A stretch of 64,000 nucleotides of DNA from Leeuwenhoekiella palythoae (GCF_900130045.1 NZ_FQXT01000002.1:682001-746000); one strand, 5' to 3'; shown: positions 26,902 to 35,834, numbered from the stretch's first letter. Numbers and translations: made by a program. The notes: generated from the sequence alone by a model not told the origin.

Positions 26902-27759
26902 ATGAGATTAAATACTATAAAATCACATTTGTACTTTTTATTAGGTGCGTTGGTATTCTTTTCGGCCTGTCAACCAGAAGAAGTAACTGATGGTAACGGT
27001 TTGAGTGATTCTAATGTAGACGCCTCTTTTACCATTGAATCTGTAAGCGGAGAACCCAATCGTTTTGTGCTTAGCGCAAATCGTGAGAATGTTTTAAAAT
27101 TTCTATGGAATACCGGCGATGGGTTTTATGAAGGAGCTGCTACAGAAGAGCTCTTTTTGCCAGATGCTGGTACTTATTCAATAACACATCAAGCATACGG
27201 CCGTGGAGGAATTATAAATGAGACATCACAAGATGTAACAGTGGCCACTTCAGATCCAGTAGCAGGTAATTTAATTAAGGGCGGTAGCTTTCAAACACAA
27301 GCTGATCACGATGAGTGGACCATATTGCAGATTAGCGATTCGGGAACTTACTGGACCTTTAACGAAGGAAGTGCAAACGTTGTTGGATCTGGTTATAATC
27401 AGCAGGGTATTTATCAGGCTATTGAAGTTGAAGCAAATAAGGACTATACCGTTGATATGAAAGTATTTGGTAGTGGTGCCACAAACACGTGGTTTGAAGT
27501 ATATGTTTCATCAACGCCTCCTGTACAAAATCAAGATTATTCTGCTGAGGGCCGTAGAATGGGCCTTAGTACTTGGGATGGTTGTGCAAATGGCCCCTTT
27601 GAAGGAAAGCTTTCTAATGTTGGTTGTGTAGGATCAGGTAACACGGTAAATTTTTCCGAAGATGGTACTGTTTATCTAGTCATTAAAAGTGGTGGAGAAA
27701 ACATGGGGTCTACAGGTATCTCAATCACCAACGTAGAGTTTAGAGGTAGTGTGAATTAG
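26902..27759 (+). CDS. PKD-domain surface glycan-binding lipoprotein (SusE-like position)
   Basis: A 285-residue lipoprotein (lipobox FFSAC, Cys23, followed by QPEE). Residues about 40-112 form a PKD-type domain (LKFLWNTGDGF, ending TYSITHQAYGRGG). Residues about 130-285 are a jelly-roll-like carbohydrate-binding module (IKGGSFQTQADHDEWTILQ, GIYQAIEVEANKDYTVDMKV). No catalytic motif is visible. In flavobacterial glucan PULs a protein of this architecture directly follows SusD and binds the polymer on the cell surface. A strong terminator comes next, so transcripts of the three surface-complex genes can stop before the enzymes. Confidence 0.85.
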   Translation: MRLNTIKSHLYFLLGALVFFSACQPEEVTDGNGLSDSNVDASFTIESVSGEPNRFVLSANRENVLKFLWNTGDGFYEGAATEELFLPDAGTYSITHQAYGRGGIINETSQDVTVATSDPVAGNLIKGGSFQTQADHDEWTILQISDSGTYWTFNEGSANVVGSGYNQQGIYQAIEVEANKDYTVDMKVFGSGATNTWFEVYVSSTPPVQNQDYSAEGRRMGLSTWDGCANGPFEGKLSNVGCVGSGNTVNFSEDGTVYLVIKSGGENMGSTGISITNVEFRGSVN

Positions 27760-27767
27760 CCTTAGAT

Positions 27768-27803
27768 ATACACTGCTGGCTTATGCCGGTGGTGTATTTT
27801 TTT
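27768..27803 (+). terminator. Intrinsic terminator between PUL transport genes and enzyme genes
   Basis: A 13-pair stem including three G-T wobbles (27768-27780 with 27785-27797) and a TTAT loop is followed by seven T residues. It lies only 17 bases before the first GH30 start codon, so it probably works as a leaky attenuator within the PUL, giving more SusC/SusD/PKD than enzyme. Confidence 0.8.
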
Positions 27804-27820
27804 ATACCTAAAAATTGAAT

Positions 27821-29296
27821 ATGAAAAATACACGCATATATCTTATACGATGGAGCTTTTTTATGCTTTTATCTGTAATAGGCTTCGGGTGCTCTTCTTC
27901 TTCAACAGAAGAGGAAATCACTGAAGAGCCAGAGCAGCCCGAAACTCCTAGTCCTCCAGCTAGTGAAACTAACGATATGGATTTTTGGTTAACCAAAGGG
28001 GATCGAAGCGTTACGCTAAAGAAGCAAGACGATATCCTTAGTTTTAACAGCAATCCTAATGGTAATGCTACTATTAGCGTAGATGCAACTACAACATATC
28101 AAACCATTGATGGTTTTGGTTTTTCTTTAACCGGCGGTAGTGCTGAGGTTATCAATTCATTATCTGCAGCTGACAGACAAAATTTACTGCAAGAGCTATT
28201 TGGTCAAGATGCAAGTGATATAGGGATTAGTTATTTGAGAATAAGTGTTGGAGCATCTGATTTAAATGCAGAACCATTTACTTATAATGATTTACCGTCT
28301 GGTGAGACAGATCTGGATTTGTCAGAATTCAGCTTAGAAAAGGACCGCGGAGTTATAGACTTGCTAAAAGAAGTTTTAGAAATAAATCCAAATATTAAAA
28401 TTATGTCTTCTCCTTGGACCGCTCCTATCTGGATGAAAGATAATAATAGCTTTGTTGGAGGTAGACTAAAAGAAGAATACTATCAAGTATATGCAGCTTA
28501 TTGGGTAAAATATTTAAACGCTATGAAAGCTGAAGGAATTACTATAGATGCGCTTACTCCACAAAATGAACCTCTTCACGGAGGTAATAATCCAAGTATG
28601 GAAATGTCTGCCAGCGAGCAAACTGAATTCATTAAAAATAACTTAGGTCCTGCTTTAAGAGAAGCAGGAATAGATACTAAAATTGTCATCTATGACCACA
28701 ATTGCGATAATCCTCAGTATCCCATTTTAATTCTTAATGACGCAGAAGCCAATGCTTACGTAGATGGTTCTGCCTTTCACCTCTATGCTGGGGATATCGC
28801 TGCTTTATCTACTGTACATAATGCATTTCCTGAAAAAAATGTTTACTTCACCGAGCAATACAATTCATCCACAGATGAATTTGCAGGCACTTTAAAATGG
28901 CATTTAAAAAATGTGATCATTGGCTCTATGAGAAACTGGAGCAAAAATGCGCTGGAGTGGAATCTTGCGAACGATGCTACTTTTGGTCCTCATACAGAGG
29001 GCGGCTGTACCATATGCAAAGGAGCCTTGACTATTAATGGATCTTCAATTACTAGAAATGTGGGATACTATATAGTAGCTCAAGCCTCAAAGTTTGTGCC
29101 TGCGGGTTCAACTCGTATAGCAAGTTCTATTCAGGGAGCGTTACAGAATGTAGCTTTTAGCACTCCAGATGGCAAAAAAGTTCTCATTGTTGAAAATGAT
29201 GGGGATACTAATTTACCTTTTAATATAAAGGAAAATGGTAAGTGGGTCACGACTTCCTTAGACGCTGGGGCAGTAGGAACATATATCTGGGAGTAA
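27821..29296 (+). CDS. GH30 family glycoside hydrolase, lipoprotein (first of three)
   Basis: A 491-residue enzyme beginning at the ATG at 27821; an in-frame TTG six bases earlier is ignored. Type II signal peptide (lipobox IGFGC, Cys24) with a Ser/Glu-rich linker, so it is probably on the cell surface. GH30 signatures: IDGFGFSLTGGSA near 96, SSPWTAPIWMKDN near 197, acid/base Glu250 in PQNEP and nucleophile Glu345 in FTEQY. A beta-sandwich typical of GH30 closes the protein. It most resembles the bacterial beta-1,6-glucanase type (QNEPLHGGNNPS), so endo-cleavage of a beta-1,6-glucan is the best guess; subfamily assignment needs a database comparison. Confidence 0.9.
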   Translation: MKNTRIYLIRWSFFMLLSVIGFGCSSSSTEEEITEEPEQPETPSPPASETNDMDFWLTKGDRSVTLKKQDDILSFNSNPNGNATISVDATTTYQTIDGFGFSLTGGSAEVINSLSAADRQNLLQELFGQDASDIGISYLRISVGASDLNAEPFTYNDLPSGETDLDLSEFSLEKDRGVIDLLKEVLEINPNIKIMSSPWTAPIWMKDNNSFVGGRLKEEYYQVYAAYWVKYLNAMKAEGITIDALTPQNEPLHGGNNPSMEMSASEQTEFIKNNLGPALREAGIDTKIVIYDHNCDNPQYPILILNDAEANAYVDGSAFHLYAGDIAALSTVHNAFPEKNVYFTEQYNSSTDEFAGTLKWHLKNVIIGSMRNWSKNALEWNLANDATFGPHTEGGCTICKGALTINGSSITRNVGYYIVAQASKFVPAGSTRIASSIQGALQNVAFSTPDGKKVLIVENDGDTNLPFNIKENGKWVTTSLDAGAVGTYIWE

Positions 29297-29298
29297 GT

Positions 29299-31041
29299 AT
29301 GAGTATTAAAATTTTAAAAGTTTGTTTAATAATATTACTTCTAGTTCAAGTTGAAGGGACTAGTCAAGGCTTTTTGAAAGCAGAACAAACCCAAATTGTT
29401 AATGCTAAAGGAGATCCTGTAATTCTTCGGGGAATTGGTTTGGGAGGCTACATGCTTCAAGAAGGATATATGCTCAAAGTTCCTTTTTCTGGGCAACAGT
29501 ATATATTTAAAGAACATGTACAAAAGCTAATAGGAAAAGAGAAAACAGAAGAGTTTTATGACGCCTGGCGTGAAAACCATATACAAAAGCGTGATGTAGA
29601 TTCTTTAAAAAAATGGGGGTTTAATTCCATACGTTTACCCTTACATTACAATTTGTTTACACTTCCGGTTGAGGATGAAATTGAATTGGGGGAAAACACT
29701 TGGCTTGAAGAAGGATTCAAATTAACAGATTCATTACTTTCTTGGTGTAAGGCAAATAAAATGTATTTGATTTTAGATATGCACGCAGCACCAGGAGGGC
29801 AAGGTCATGATGTGAATATTTCAGATAGAGATCCAGATAAGCCATCACTATGGGAGAGTAAAGCAAATCAGGATAAACTCGTAGCAGTGTGGGAGAAATT
29901 AGCTGAGCGATATAAAGATGAAGTGTGGATTGGCGCGTATGATTTGCTTAATGAACCCAATTGGACCTTTGAACCTAATAAAAACCAAAATGGTATAGAG
30001 GATACTCATAATAAGCCATTACGAGAATTATTGGTTAGGCTTACTCAAGCAGTTCGCAAAATTGATACTAATCATATAGTAATTATTGAGGGCAACGGAT
30101 GGGGTAATAATTATCGTGGAATGTTACCACCATGGGATGATAACATGGTTCTTAGTTTTCATAAATATTGGAATTATAACGACACCTCTTCTATTCAGCA
30201 GTTTTTAGACTATCGTAAACAATATAATATGCCTATATGGCTAGGGGAATCCGGAGAGAATTCTAATGTTTGGTTTAAAGATGCTATAACATTAATGGAG
30301 CAAAATAGAATCGGTTGGTGTTGGTGGCCCTTGAAAAAACTTGGACATAATAACCCCTTAGAAATTAAAATTAATGAGGGCTATCAACACTTGTTGAAGT
30401 ATTGGTCAAAAAAGGCCCAAAAACCTTCAGAAGAAGAAGCTTACGCAGCTTTGATGCAATTAACAGAGAATTTAAAAATTGAGAACTGTATCGTGCATTA
30501 TGATGTTTTAGATGCTATGCTACGGCAACCTAATAGTCAACAGGCAATCCCGATGGCCTCAAATGAGTTAGAAAATGAATTGCTAATTGAAGCTGTTGAT
30601 TACGATTTGGGAGCAGAAGGAGTAGCTTATCAAGATAATGTTTCTGCAAACTATCATATTTCTACAGGCGGTAATCGACAAAGTTGGAATTTGGGTAGAA
30701 CGTACCGAAATGATGGAGTGGATATCTTTTTAGACTCTGCCGGTTTAGAATACGTAGGCGATCTAGAAAAAGGAGAATGGATGCAATATACTATAGAAGT
30801 TAAGGAACCAGAGTTGTATACAATTGTATTTAATGTTAACTCATCAAATGAGAAGGGTAAATTATCAGCTTTGGTTAATACAGAAATTACAAAGCAAATT
30901 TCTATAGCAAATACTTTAAACAATTGGGATTGGACAAGACCAGTATCAATACCTCTTAAACGTGGACAAAATAAAATCAAGATTTTAATTGATAGTGGAG
31001 GTTTTAATCTAAAGACTATCAAAATCAGTAAAACTAAGTAA
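29299..31041 (+). CDS. GH5-family glycoside hydrolase with C-terminal CBM6-like domain
   Basis: A 580-residue enzyme. The ATG at 29299 lies 2 bases after the preceding stop; longer in-frame starts overlap the upstream gene and would bury the signal peptide (ILKVCLIILLLVQVEGTSQ). The GH5 barrel covers about 25-370: ILRGIGLGGYMLQEG, FNSIRLPLHYN, acid/base Glu219 in LLNEPNW and nucleophile Glu317 in WLGESGEN. Residues about 445-580 are CBM6-like (IEAVDYDLGAEGVAYQD, GEWMQYTIEV, LKTIKISK). The combination suggests an exo- or oligosaccharide-acting glucanase that assists the GH30 enzymes. The subfamily is not certain. Confidence 0.88.
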   Translation: MSIKILKVCLIILLLVQVEGTSQGFLKAEQTQIVNAKGDPVILRGIGLGGYMLQEGYMLKVPFSGQQYIFKEHVQKLIGKEKTEEFYDAWRENHIQKRDVDSLKKWGFNSIRLPLHYNLFTLPVEDEIELGENTWLEEGFKLTDSLLSWCKANKMYLILDMHAAPGGQGHDVNISDRDPDKPSLWESKANQDKLVAVWEKLAERYKDEVWIGAYDLLNEPNWTFEPNKNQNGIEDTHNKPLRELLVRLTQAVRKIDTNHIVIIEGNGWGNNYRGMLPPWDDNMVLSFHKYWNYNDTSSIQQFLDYRKQYNMPIWLGESGENSNVWFKDAITLMEQNRIGWCWWPLKKLGHNNPLEIKINEGYQHLLKYWSKKAQKPSEEEAYAALMQLTENLKIENCIVHYDVLDAMLRQPNSQQAIPMASNELENELLIEAVDYDLGAEGVAYQDNVSANYHISTGGNRQSWNLGRTYRNDGVDIFLDSAGLEYVGDLEKGEWMQYTIEVKEPELYTIVFNVNSSNEKGKLSALVNTEITKQISIANTLNNWDWTRPVSIPLKRGQNKIKILIDSGGFNLKTIKISKTK

Positions 31042-31049
31042 TTTCCTCA

Positions 31050-32450
31050 ATGAGACTTAATCTATTCCCCTACCTATTTGCGTGTTTTTTTATAGTACTG
31101 AGTTGTACAAAAGAAACAAATAATTCAGACGAAGCAATCCTGTATTTGACTTCTCTTGATAAAAAATCACTTTTAGAGAAACAAGAGATTAACGCGCATA
31201 CTATTGATACTTCTCTGATTGATAAGGTCATTAAGGTTACAGATAGTGTGCAATATCAAATTATGGATGGTTTCGGTTACACTTTAACAGGAGGCAGCGC
31301 CATGCTAATTCATAAGATGAGTAAATCAGCGCGAAGCGGATTATTGAATGAACTTTTTTCTAAGGAAGGTCTGGGAGTTAGTTATCTGCGATTAAGCATT
31401 GGAGCATCTGACCTTGATTCTGCTCCTTTCTCTTACAATGATCTTCCAAAAGGTAAAACTGATGTGGATCTTGAAAAGTTTTCACTAGCTCAAGATACAG
31501 TGCACTTGGTACCTGTGTTAAAGGAAATTTTATCCATTAATCCTCAAATAAAATTTTTAGGGTCACCTTGGTCACCACCAGTTTGGATGAAGGATAATCA
31601 AGATACTAGAGGCGGAAGTTTATTGCCTGAATATTATCAAGTGTACGCCAACTATCTTATCAAATATATTCAAGCTATGCGGGGGGAAGGAATTGAAATA
31701 GATGCGATTACTATTCAGAATGAACCTTTACATCCTGGTAATAATCCGAGTTTATTGATGAAAGCCCCACAACAAGCAGATTTTATAAAAAATCATTTAG
31801 GGCCGGCTTTTAAGAATGAAGGTATAGATACTAAAATCATCATTTATGATCATAATGCAGACCGTCCTGATTACCCTATTAATATTTTAAATGACCCAGA
31901 TGCAGCAAAGTTTATAGACGGTTCTGCTTTTCATCTTTATGGAGGTGAAATAGAAGCTTTAAGCGAGGTTCACCAAGCGCATCCCGATAAGCACCTGTAC
32001 TTTACAGAGCAATGGGTTGGAGCGCCAGGAGATTTCTCAAAAGAGCTTACTTGGCATATAGAAAATCTCATCATTGGAGCACCACGCAATTGGAGTAAAA
32101 CTGTCTTAGAATGGAATTTAGCCGCAGATCAAAATCAGAATCCCCACACAGATCGGGGAGGCTGTGATCGTTGTTTGGGAGCAGTTACTATAAATGGGGA
32201 TAAAGTAACCAGAGAGCCCGCGTACTATATCATAGGGCAAGCCTCTAAGTTTGTTCCTCCAGGTTCTGTAAGAATAGCTTCAACTTTAGTTGAAGAAATA
32301 CCCAATGTATCGTACAAAACGCCAGATGGTCAGATAGTAACAATTTTGCAGAATACTTCTGAGGAAGAGAAGGAGATTCTAATTAAAAGCGATCAAGCTA
32401 ACATACATCTTAAACTTGCTGCAGGAGATATTGGCACACTGGTGTTTTAA
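31050..32450 (+). CDS. GH30 family glycoside hydrolase, lipoprotein (second of three)
   Basis: A 466-residue enzyme with a type II signal peptide (FIVLSC, Cys19). It is the closest paralogue of the GH30 at 27821: shared blocks include DGFGYTLTGGSA, GSPWSPPVWMKDN, QNEPLHPGNNPS (acid/base Glu225) and YFTEQW (nucleophile Glu320). Both also share an unusual C-terminal insert with paired cysteines after the dipeptide GG (GCDRCLGAVTING here, GCTICKGALTING in copy 1). The duplicated pair points to one polymer attacked at two sites or with different chain-length preference. The gene starts 8 bases after the GH5 stop. Confidence 0.9.
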   Translation: MRLNLFPYLFACFFIVLSCTKETNNSDEAILYLTSLDKKSLLEKQEINAHTIDTSLIDKVIKVTDSVQYQIMDGFGYTLTGGSAMLIHKMSKSARSGLLNELFSKEGLGVSYLRLSIGASDLDSAPFSYNDLPKGKTDVDLEKFSLAQDTVHLVPVLKEILSINPQIKFLGSPWSPPVWMKDNQDTRGGSLLPEYYQVYANYLIKYIQAMRGEGIEIDAITIQNEPLHPGNNPSLLMKAPQQADFIKNHLGPAFKNEGIDTKIIIYDHNADRPDYPINILNDPDAAKFIDGSAFHLYGGEIEALSEVHQAHPDKHLYFTEQWVGAPGDFSKELTWHIENLIIGAPRNWSKTVLEWNLAADQNQNPHTDRGGCDRCLGAVTINGDKVTREPAYYIIGQASKFVPPGSVRIASTLVEEIPNVSYKTPDGQIVTILQNTSEEEKEILIKSDQANIHLKLAAGDIGTLVF

Positions 32451-32460
32451 TTTAATATTT

Positions 32461-33903
32461 ATGAAAAATTATAGTTATTTTTTGATCACGATGTTCTTAG
32501 TTATTTGCGTATCAGTAAGTGCTCAGAGCTCAGATTTTGCAGAAGGAGAAATAAAAGTTTATACGACTTCAGAAAACTCAAACTTAAGACTCTCGGAAAC
32601 ACAAACCCTTAAGTTTGTGGATGCCGCTCAACCTTTAGAGACAGAAATTTCTGTTTTTGTAAATACTTCTAAAACTTATCAAACTATTTTGGGTATTGGC
32701 GGTGCTATTACTGATGCTAGCGCAATAGTGTTTAATGGATTGAGTTCGATTAAACAACAAGAATTGTTAGATGCGTATTATGATATAGAAAAAGGTATCG
32801 GCTACACCTTGTTGCGTACTACAATTCATAGCTCAGACTTTAGCCCTGAGAGTTATACTTATGTAACAGAAGGTGATGCCGAACTAAAGTCTTTTTCAAT
32901 AGCCCATGATAAAGAGTACCGTATTCCTATGATTAAGCGGGCTACCAAAACGGCTGAAGGAACATTAACCCTATATGTTAGCCCTTGGAGTCCACCAGCA
33001 TTTATGAAAACAAATGGGTCGATGTTACGGGGTGGAAAATTGAAGCCTGAGTTTCGTCAAAATTGGGCGAATTACTATGCTAAATTTATAAAAGCATATG
33101 AGGCAGAAGGAATGCCAATATGGGGGCTAACTATTCAAAATGAACCGATGGCAACTCAAACTTGGGAGTCGTGTATTTACACTGCAGAGGAGGAAAGAGA
33201 TTTTTTAAAGGATTATCTGGGGCCTACTTTAGAAAAGGAAGGATTGGGAGATAAAAATATTGTGGTTTGGGATCATAATAGAGACTTAATGGTAAATCGT
33301 TCTAAAGTGATTTTTGAGGATAAGGAGGCCGCAAAATATGCTTGGGGAACAGGTTTTCATTGGTATGAAACCTGGACGGGAGCAGCACCTTTGTTTGAGA
33401 ACGTAAATCGGGTTAAAGAAGCATTTCCAGATAAAAATCTAATGTTTACTGAAGGTTGCATTGAAAAGTTTGATTCAGAAAAATATCAGTATTGGCCTAA
33501 TGGAGAACGTTATGGAGAACAAATAATAAACGATTTAAACAACGGGACAGTTGCTTGGACAGATTGGAATATTCTATTAGACCAAAACGGAGGTCCCAAT
33601 CACGTGGGTAATTTTTGCTTTGCACCAATTCATGCAGATACAATAACAGGAGATTTAATCTATACCCCTTCGTACTATTATTTGGGGCATTTCTCGAAAT
33701 TTATTAGGCCTAAGGCCAAGCGCGTAGGTTCAGCTGTAAGTAGAAATGTTTTGTTAAGCACCTCTTTTGTAAATGACAATGGAACGATGGCTACAGTTGT
33801 AATGAATAAAACAAATGATCTGATCAAGTATACATTATATATAAATCAATCTGAAGTTACTTTAGATATACCTGCCCATAGTATTCAGACTCTGATTTAC
33901 TAA
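32461..33903 (+). CDS. GH30 family glycoside hydrolase, secreted (third, divergent)
   Basis: A 480-residue enzyme; I use the ATG at 32461, which gives a clean signal peptide (FLVICVSVSA-Q) and avoids overlap with the previous gene. Unlike the other two GH30s it has no lipobox and is probably periplasmic or secreted. Acid/base Glu228 lies in IQNEPMATQTWESC and nucleophile Glu331 in MFTEGC. These surroundings match the glucosylceramidase-like branch of GH30, which includes exo-beta-glucosidases. It could therefore finish off imported oligosaccharides, filling the role of the GH3 beta-glucosidase that this PUL lacks. It is the last gene of the PUL; a hairpin follows 27 bases later. Confidence 0.9.
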   Translation: MKNYSYFLITMFLVICVSVSAQSSDFAEGEIKVYTTSENSNLRLSETQTLKFVDAAQPLETEISVFVNTSKTYQTILGIGGAITDASAIVFNGLSSIKQQELLDAYYDIEKGIGYTLLRTTIHSSDFSPESYTYVTEGDAELKSFSIAHDKEYRIPMIKRATKTAEGTLTLYVSPWSPPAFMKTNGSMLRGGKLKPEFRQNWANYYAKFIKAYEAEGMPIWGLTIQNEPMATQTWESCIYTAEEERDFLKDYLGPTLEKEGLGDKNIVVWDHNRDLMVNRSKVIFEDKEAAKYAWGTGFHWYETWTGAAPLFENVNRVKEAFPDKNLMFTEGCIEKFDSEKYQYWPNGERYGEQIINDLNNGTVAWTDWNILLDQNGGPNHVGNFCFAPIHADTITGDLIYTPSYYYLGHFSKFIRPKAKRVGSAVSRNVLLSTSFVNDNGTMATVVMNKTNDLIKYTLYINQSEVTLDIPAHSIQTLIY

Positions 33904-33930
33904 GTGTTTCCTGAAGTATGTTTCTTGTTT

Positions 33931-33956
33931 AACCCTGGATATATATATCCGGGGTT
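33931..33956 (+). terminator. Hairpin closing the PUL
   Basis: The 26 bases fold on themselves completely with one G-T pair (AACCCTGGATATA with TATATCCGGGGTT). Only a weak T stretch follows. A second hairpin with a T-run (TCAAAAC at 34052-34058, GTTTTGA at 34073-34079, then CTTTTTTTC) may act as back-up. Confidence 0.55.
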
Positions 33957-34229
33957 AATTACATATTATAAAATGGTGGATATTATAATTTGGGTTAAAA
34001 AACTAAATTAAACCAAACTGATACAAAATTTATTGAATCTAAATTTATTTTTCAAAACGGTATTTTAAGGCTGTTTTGAGAAGCTTTTTTTCTTTTCATA
34101 AGCAAGTTATTCAGGCGATTTAGATCGTCAATCCTGAGGCTTTAAAACACTGTTATTTTCGAAGAGAGACATTTATTTGAAATTGTTAGCACACTGAAAA
34201 TAAAAAAGTTATATTTAAATTGCCATGGC

Positions 34230-34269
34230 ATGTTTATATATGTTTTATAATGTTTATACATGTTTTATA
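34230..34269. repeat. Tandem 20-base repeat, two units
   Basis: ATGTTTATATATGTTTTATA (34230-34249) is followed directly by a copy with a single T-to-C change (34250-34269). The unit itself contains two related halves (TGTTTATA and TGTTTTATA). It lies about 130 bases past the end of the recombinase gene and could be an arm-type binding site array. Confidence 0.65.
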
Positions 34270-34345
34270 TAACGATTCACTACTTAGTGCGCTGGTTAGT
34301 GCAGTAGTAGGTCACTTCTAGATGCAGTACTTGGTGCAATTTGGT

Positions 34346-34370
34346 ACATCTTCTAAATTTTAGAAGATGT
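34346..34370. repeat. Perfect 12+1+12 palindrome
   Basis: ACATCTTCTAAA and TTTAGAAGATGT flank a single T. It lies 32 bases beyond the recombinase stop codon. It may serve as recombinase terminator (weak, no T-run) or as a protein-binding site. Confidence 0.55.
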
Positions 34371-34402
34371 TCTAAATCAAATCAAATTTATATGGAGCTG
34401 GC

Positions 34403-35641
34403 TTAATTGATTTTTTCGCCTTTAGGATTGATTAATGTTCCTTGTTGTTTTAATAGTTCCATGTCTGAACTTATTTTAGAGTCCAAAACTTTAGCGTAAA
34501 TCTGAGTGGTTTTTAGGGATGTATGCCCCAGCATTTTACTCACTGTTTCCATTGGCACTCCACGTGATAAAGTTACTGTTGTGGCAAATGTATGTCGTGC
34601 TAAGTGCGTGGTTAAACTTTTATGGATTCCGCAAACATCTGCTATTTCTTTTAAGTATGCATTTGACTTTTGATTGGTAAGTACGGGAAGTAATTTTTGC
34701 TGCTCCGTTCTGCAAGAGTGGTGTTTGTACTTTTCTAAAATTTCGAACGCTGTTGGTAATAGCGGAATGCTGCTTAAAGTATTGGTTTTTTGCCGTTTTG
34801 TTTTTATCCATTGTTGACCATTAATTCCCGGAATGATATCATTAGGGCTTAGCTTATTAACATCGGCATACGCAAGGCCCGTAAAGCAGCAAAAGAGAAA
34901 AATATCGCGTACCTGTTCTAGGCGTGAAATTGAAAATTCTTTATGAGCGAGTTTATTTAATTCATCACTAGTCAAAAATTCTCGTTCCTTAGTTTGCCAA
35001 CTGGATTTCCAATGAAAGAAAGGGTCTTTGTCTACATATTGATTTGCTAAGGCTATACGCATAATTTTTTTAAAGTTCACGATGTATTTTGTCGCTGTAT
35101 TGTGTGCGCAATTCTTTTCGGATTTTAAATAATGCTCGAATCCTGATATGAATTGGTAATCAATTTCTCTTAGCGGTATATCACCAGCTTTTTTCAGAAA
35201 TAATAAATAGTTTTCTAAATGAGTTCTAGCAGCCTTATAGCGTTGCAATGTACCTTGGGAATATCCTTTACCAACAAGGCTTTCAATACGGTCATTATGT
35301 TCTTGAAATATTTCAAGAAGGCATCGTTGCTCATCATCTTTTCCTTGATAAATATCTCTTATAATTTGAGCAGAAATAGGTTTTCCCTCTCTTGAGAGTC
35401 TATCAAAAATTTCATAGACTTTTATTCGAATATCATCTAAGTGTCTATTGATCATACGGGCCTCTGCGCTATACCCGGTCATTTTACCTAGCTTAGGATC
35501 CCATTTGTTTGAGGCTTTGTGATGCGTTGAAAATTCACTGCGTTTAGAATTAACCGTAATTCTGGCGTAAATCGTGGGATTTTTAAGAGATTTTCTCGCT
35601 GAAGTTTTCGGGTAGAAAAGGATAGAGATTGAAGTAGTCAT
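34403..35641 (-). CDS. Tyrosine recombinase/integrase of Bacteroidota mobile-element type
   Basis: A 412-residue integrase; I use the ATG at 35641 (MTTSISILFYPK), the usual family N-terminus, rather than the TTG at 35677. An arm-binding domain (about 1-85) precedes a SAM-like core-binding domain (about 110-210) and the catalytic domain (about 225-395). The H-A-R box is HLAR (His346, Arg349), followed by GHTS (His373) and the nucleophile Tyr382 in QIYAKV. The first catalytic arginine appears replaced by Ala257 in CFTGLAYADV, as commonly seen in integrases of this phylum. The palindrome TTGATTAGGCAATCAA (35655-35670) lies just upstream. The gene sits 254 bases from the 3' end of tRNA-Asp, the classic position for an element integrated into a tRNA. 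Confidence 0.9.
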   Translation of the reverse strand: MTTSISILFYPKTSARKSLKNPTIYARITVNSKRSEFSTHHKASNKWDPKLGKMTGYSAEARMINRHLDDIRIKVYEIFDRLSREGKPISAQIIRDIYQGKDDEQRCLLEIFQEHNDRIESLVGKGYSQGTLQRYKAARTHLENYLLFLKKAGDIPLREIDYQFISGFEHYLKSEKNCAHNTATKYIVNFKKIMRIALANQYVDKDPFFHWKSSWQTKEREFLTSDELNKLAHKEFSISRLEQVRDIFLFCCFTGLAYADVNKLSPNDIIPGINGQQWIKTKRQKTNTLSSIPLLPTAFEILEKYKHHSCRTEQQKLLPVLTNQKSNAYLKEIADVCGIHKSLTTHLARHTFATTVTLSRGVPMETVSKMLGHTSLKTTQIYAKVLDSKISSDMELLKQQGTLINPKGEKIN

Positions 35642-35738
35642 AACTGATTGTCTTTTGATTAGGCAATCAAGGTACAAACTGCATATTTAAATTGTGTTAA
35701 AGAAATAGTGTAAGCTCCTTTATTTTAACGCTTTATGA

Positions 35739-35797
35739 GGTTGCGCGGTGAGTCTTTTTGAAGAAAAAAAAGACTCACCGAATCGCGCACCTTTTTT
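35739..35797. repeat. Large imperfect hairpin between recombinase and tRNA-Asp
   Basis: A perfect inner stem GGTGAGTCTTTTT (35747-35759) with AAAAAGACTCACC (35767-35779) is extended by GGT-GCGC (35739-35746) and GCGCACC (35785-35791), and six T residues follow on the plus strand. No plus-strand gene ends here, so a plain terminator role is odd. Its place beside the recombinase makes a recombination or regulatory role possible. Confidence 0.55.
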
Positions 35798-35834
35798 CTG
35801 CAATTATTTGAATTTAAATGAGATTATAGAAAAT

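Larger units (their letters stand above)
33957..34402 (+). other. Non-coding region between the PUL and the recombinase
   Basis: There is no plausible gene. It holds a possible back-up terminator (34052-34092), a tandem 20-base repeat, three TT(A/G)GTGC boxes (34284, 34296, 34331) and a 25-base palindrome just beyond the recombinase stop codon. Clustered short repeats beside a tyrosine recombinase are typical of attachment or arm-type binding sites; this reading is inference. Confidence 0.5.

Noticed and set aside
29242-29298. Upstream in-frame start for the GH5 enzyme
   Set aside because: It overlaps the preceding GH30 gene and would hide the signal peptide that begins at the ATG at 29299.
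30654-31022. A 122-codon minus-strand frame opposite the CBM6-like part of the GH5 gene
   Set aside because: Antisense shadow without start-region signals or family resemblance.
34230-34269. Tandem repeat considered as a CRISPR remnant
   Set aside because: Only two directly abutting units without spacers, and no cas gene in the window.
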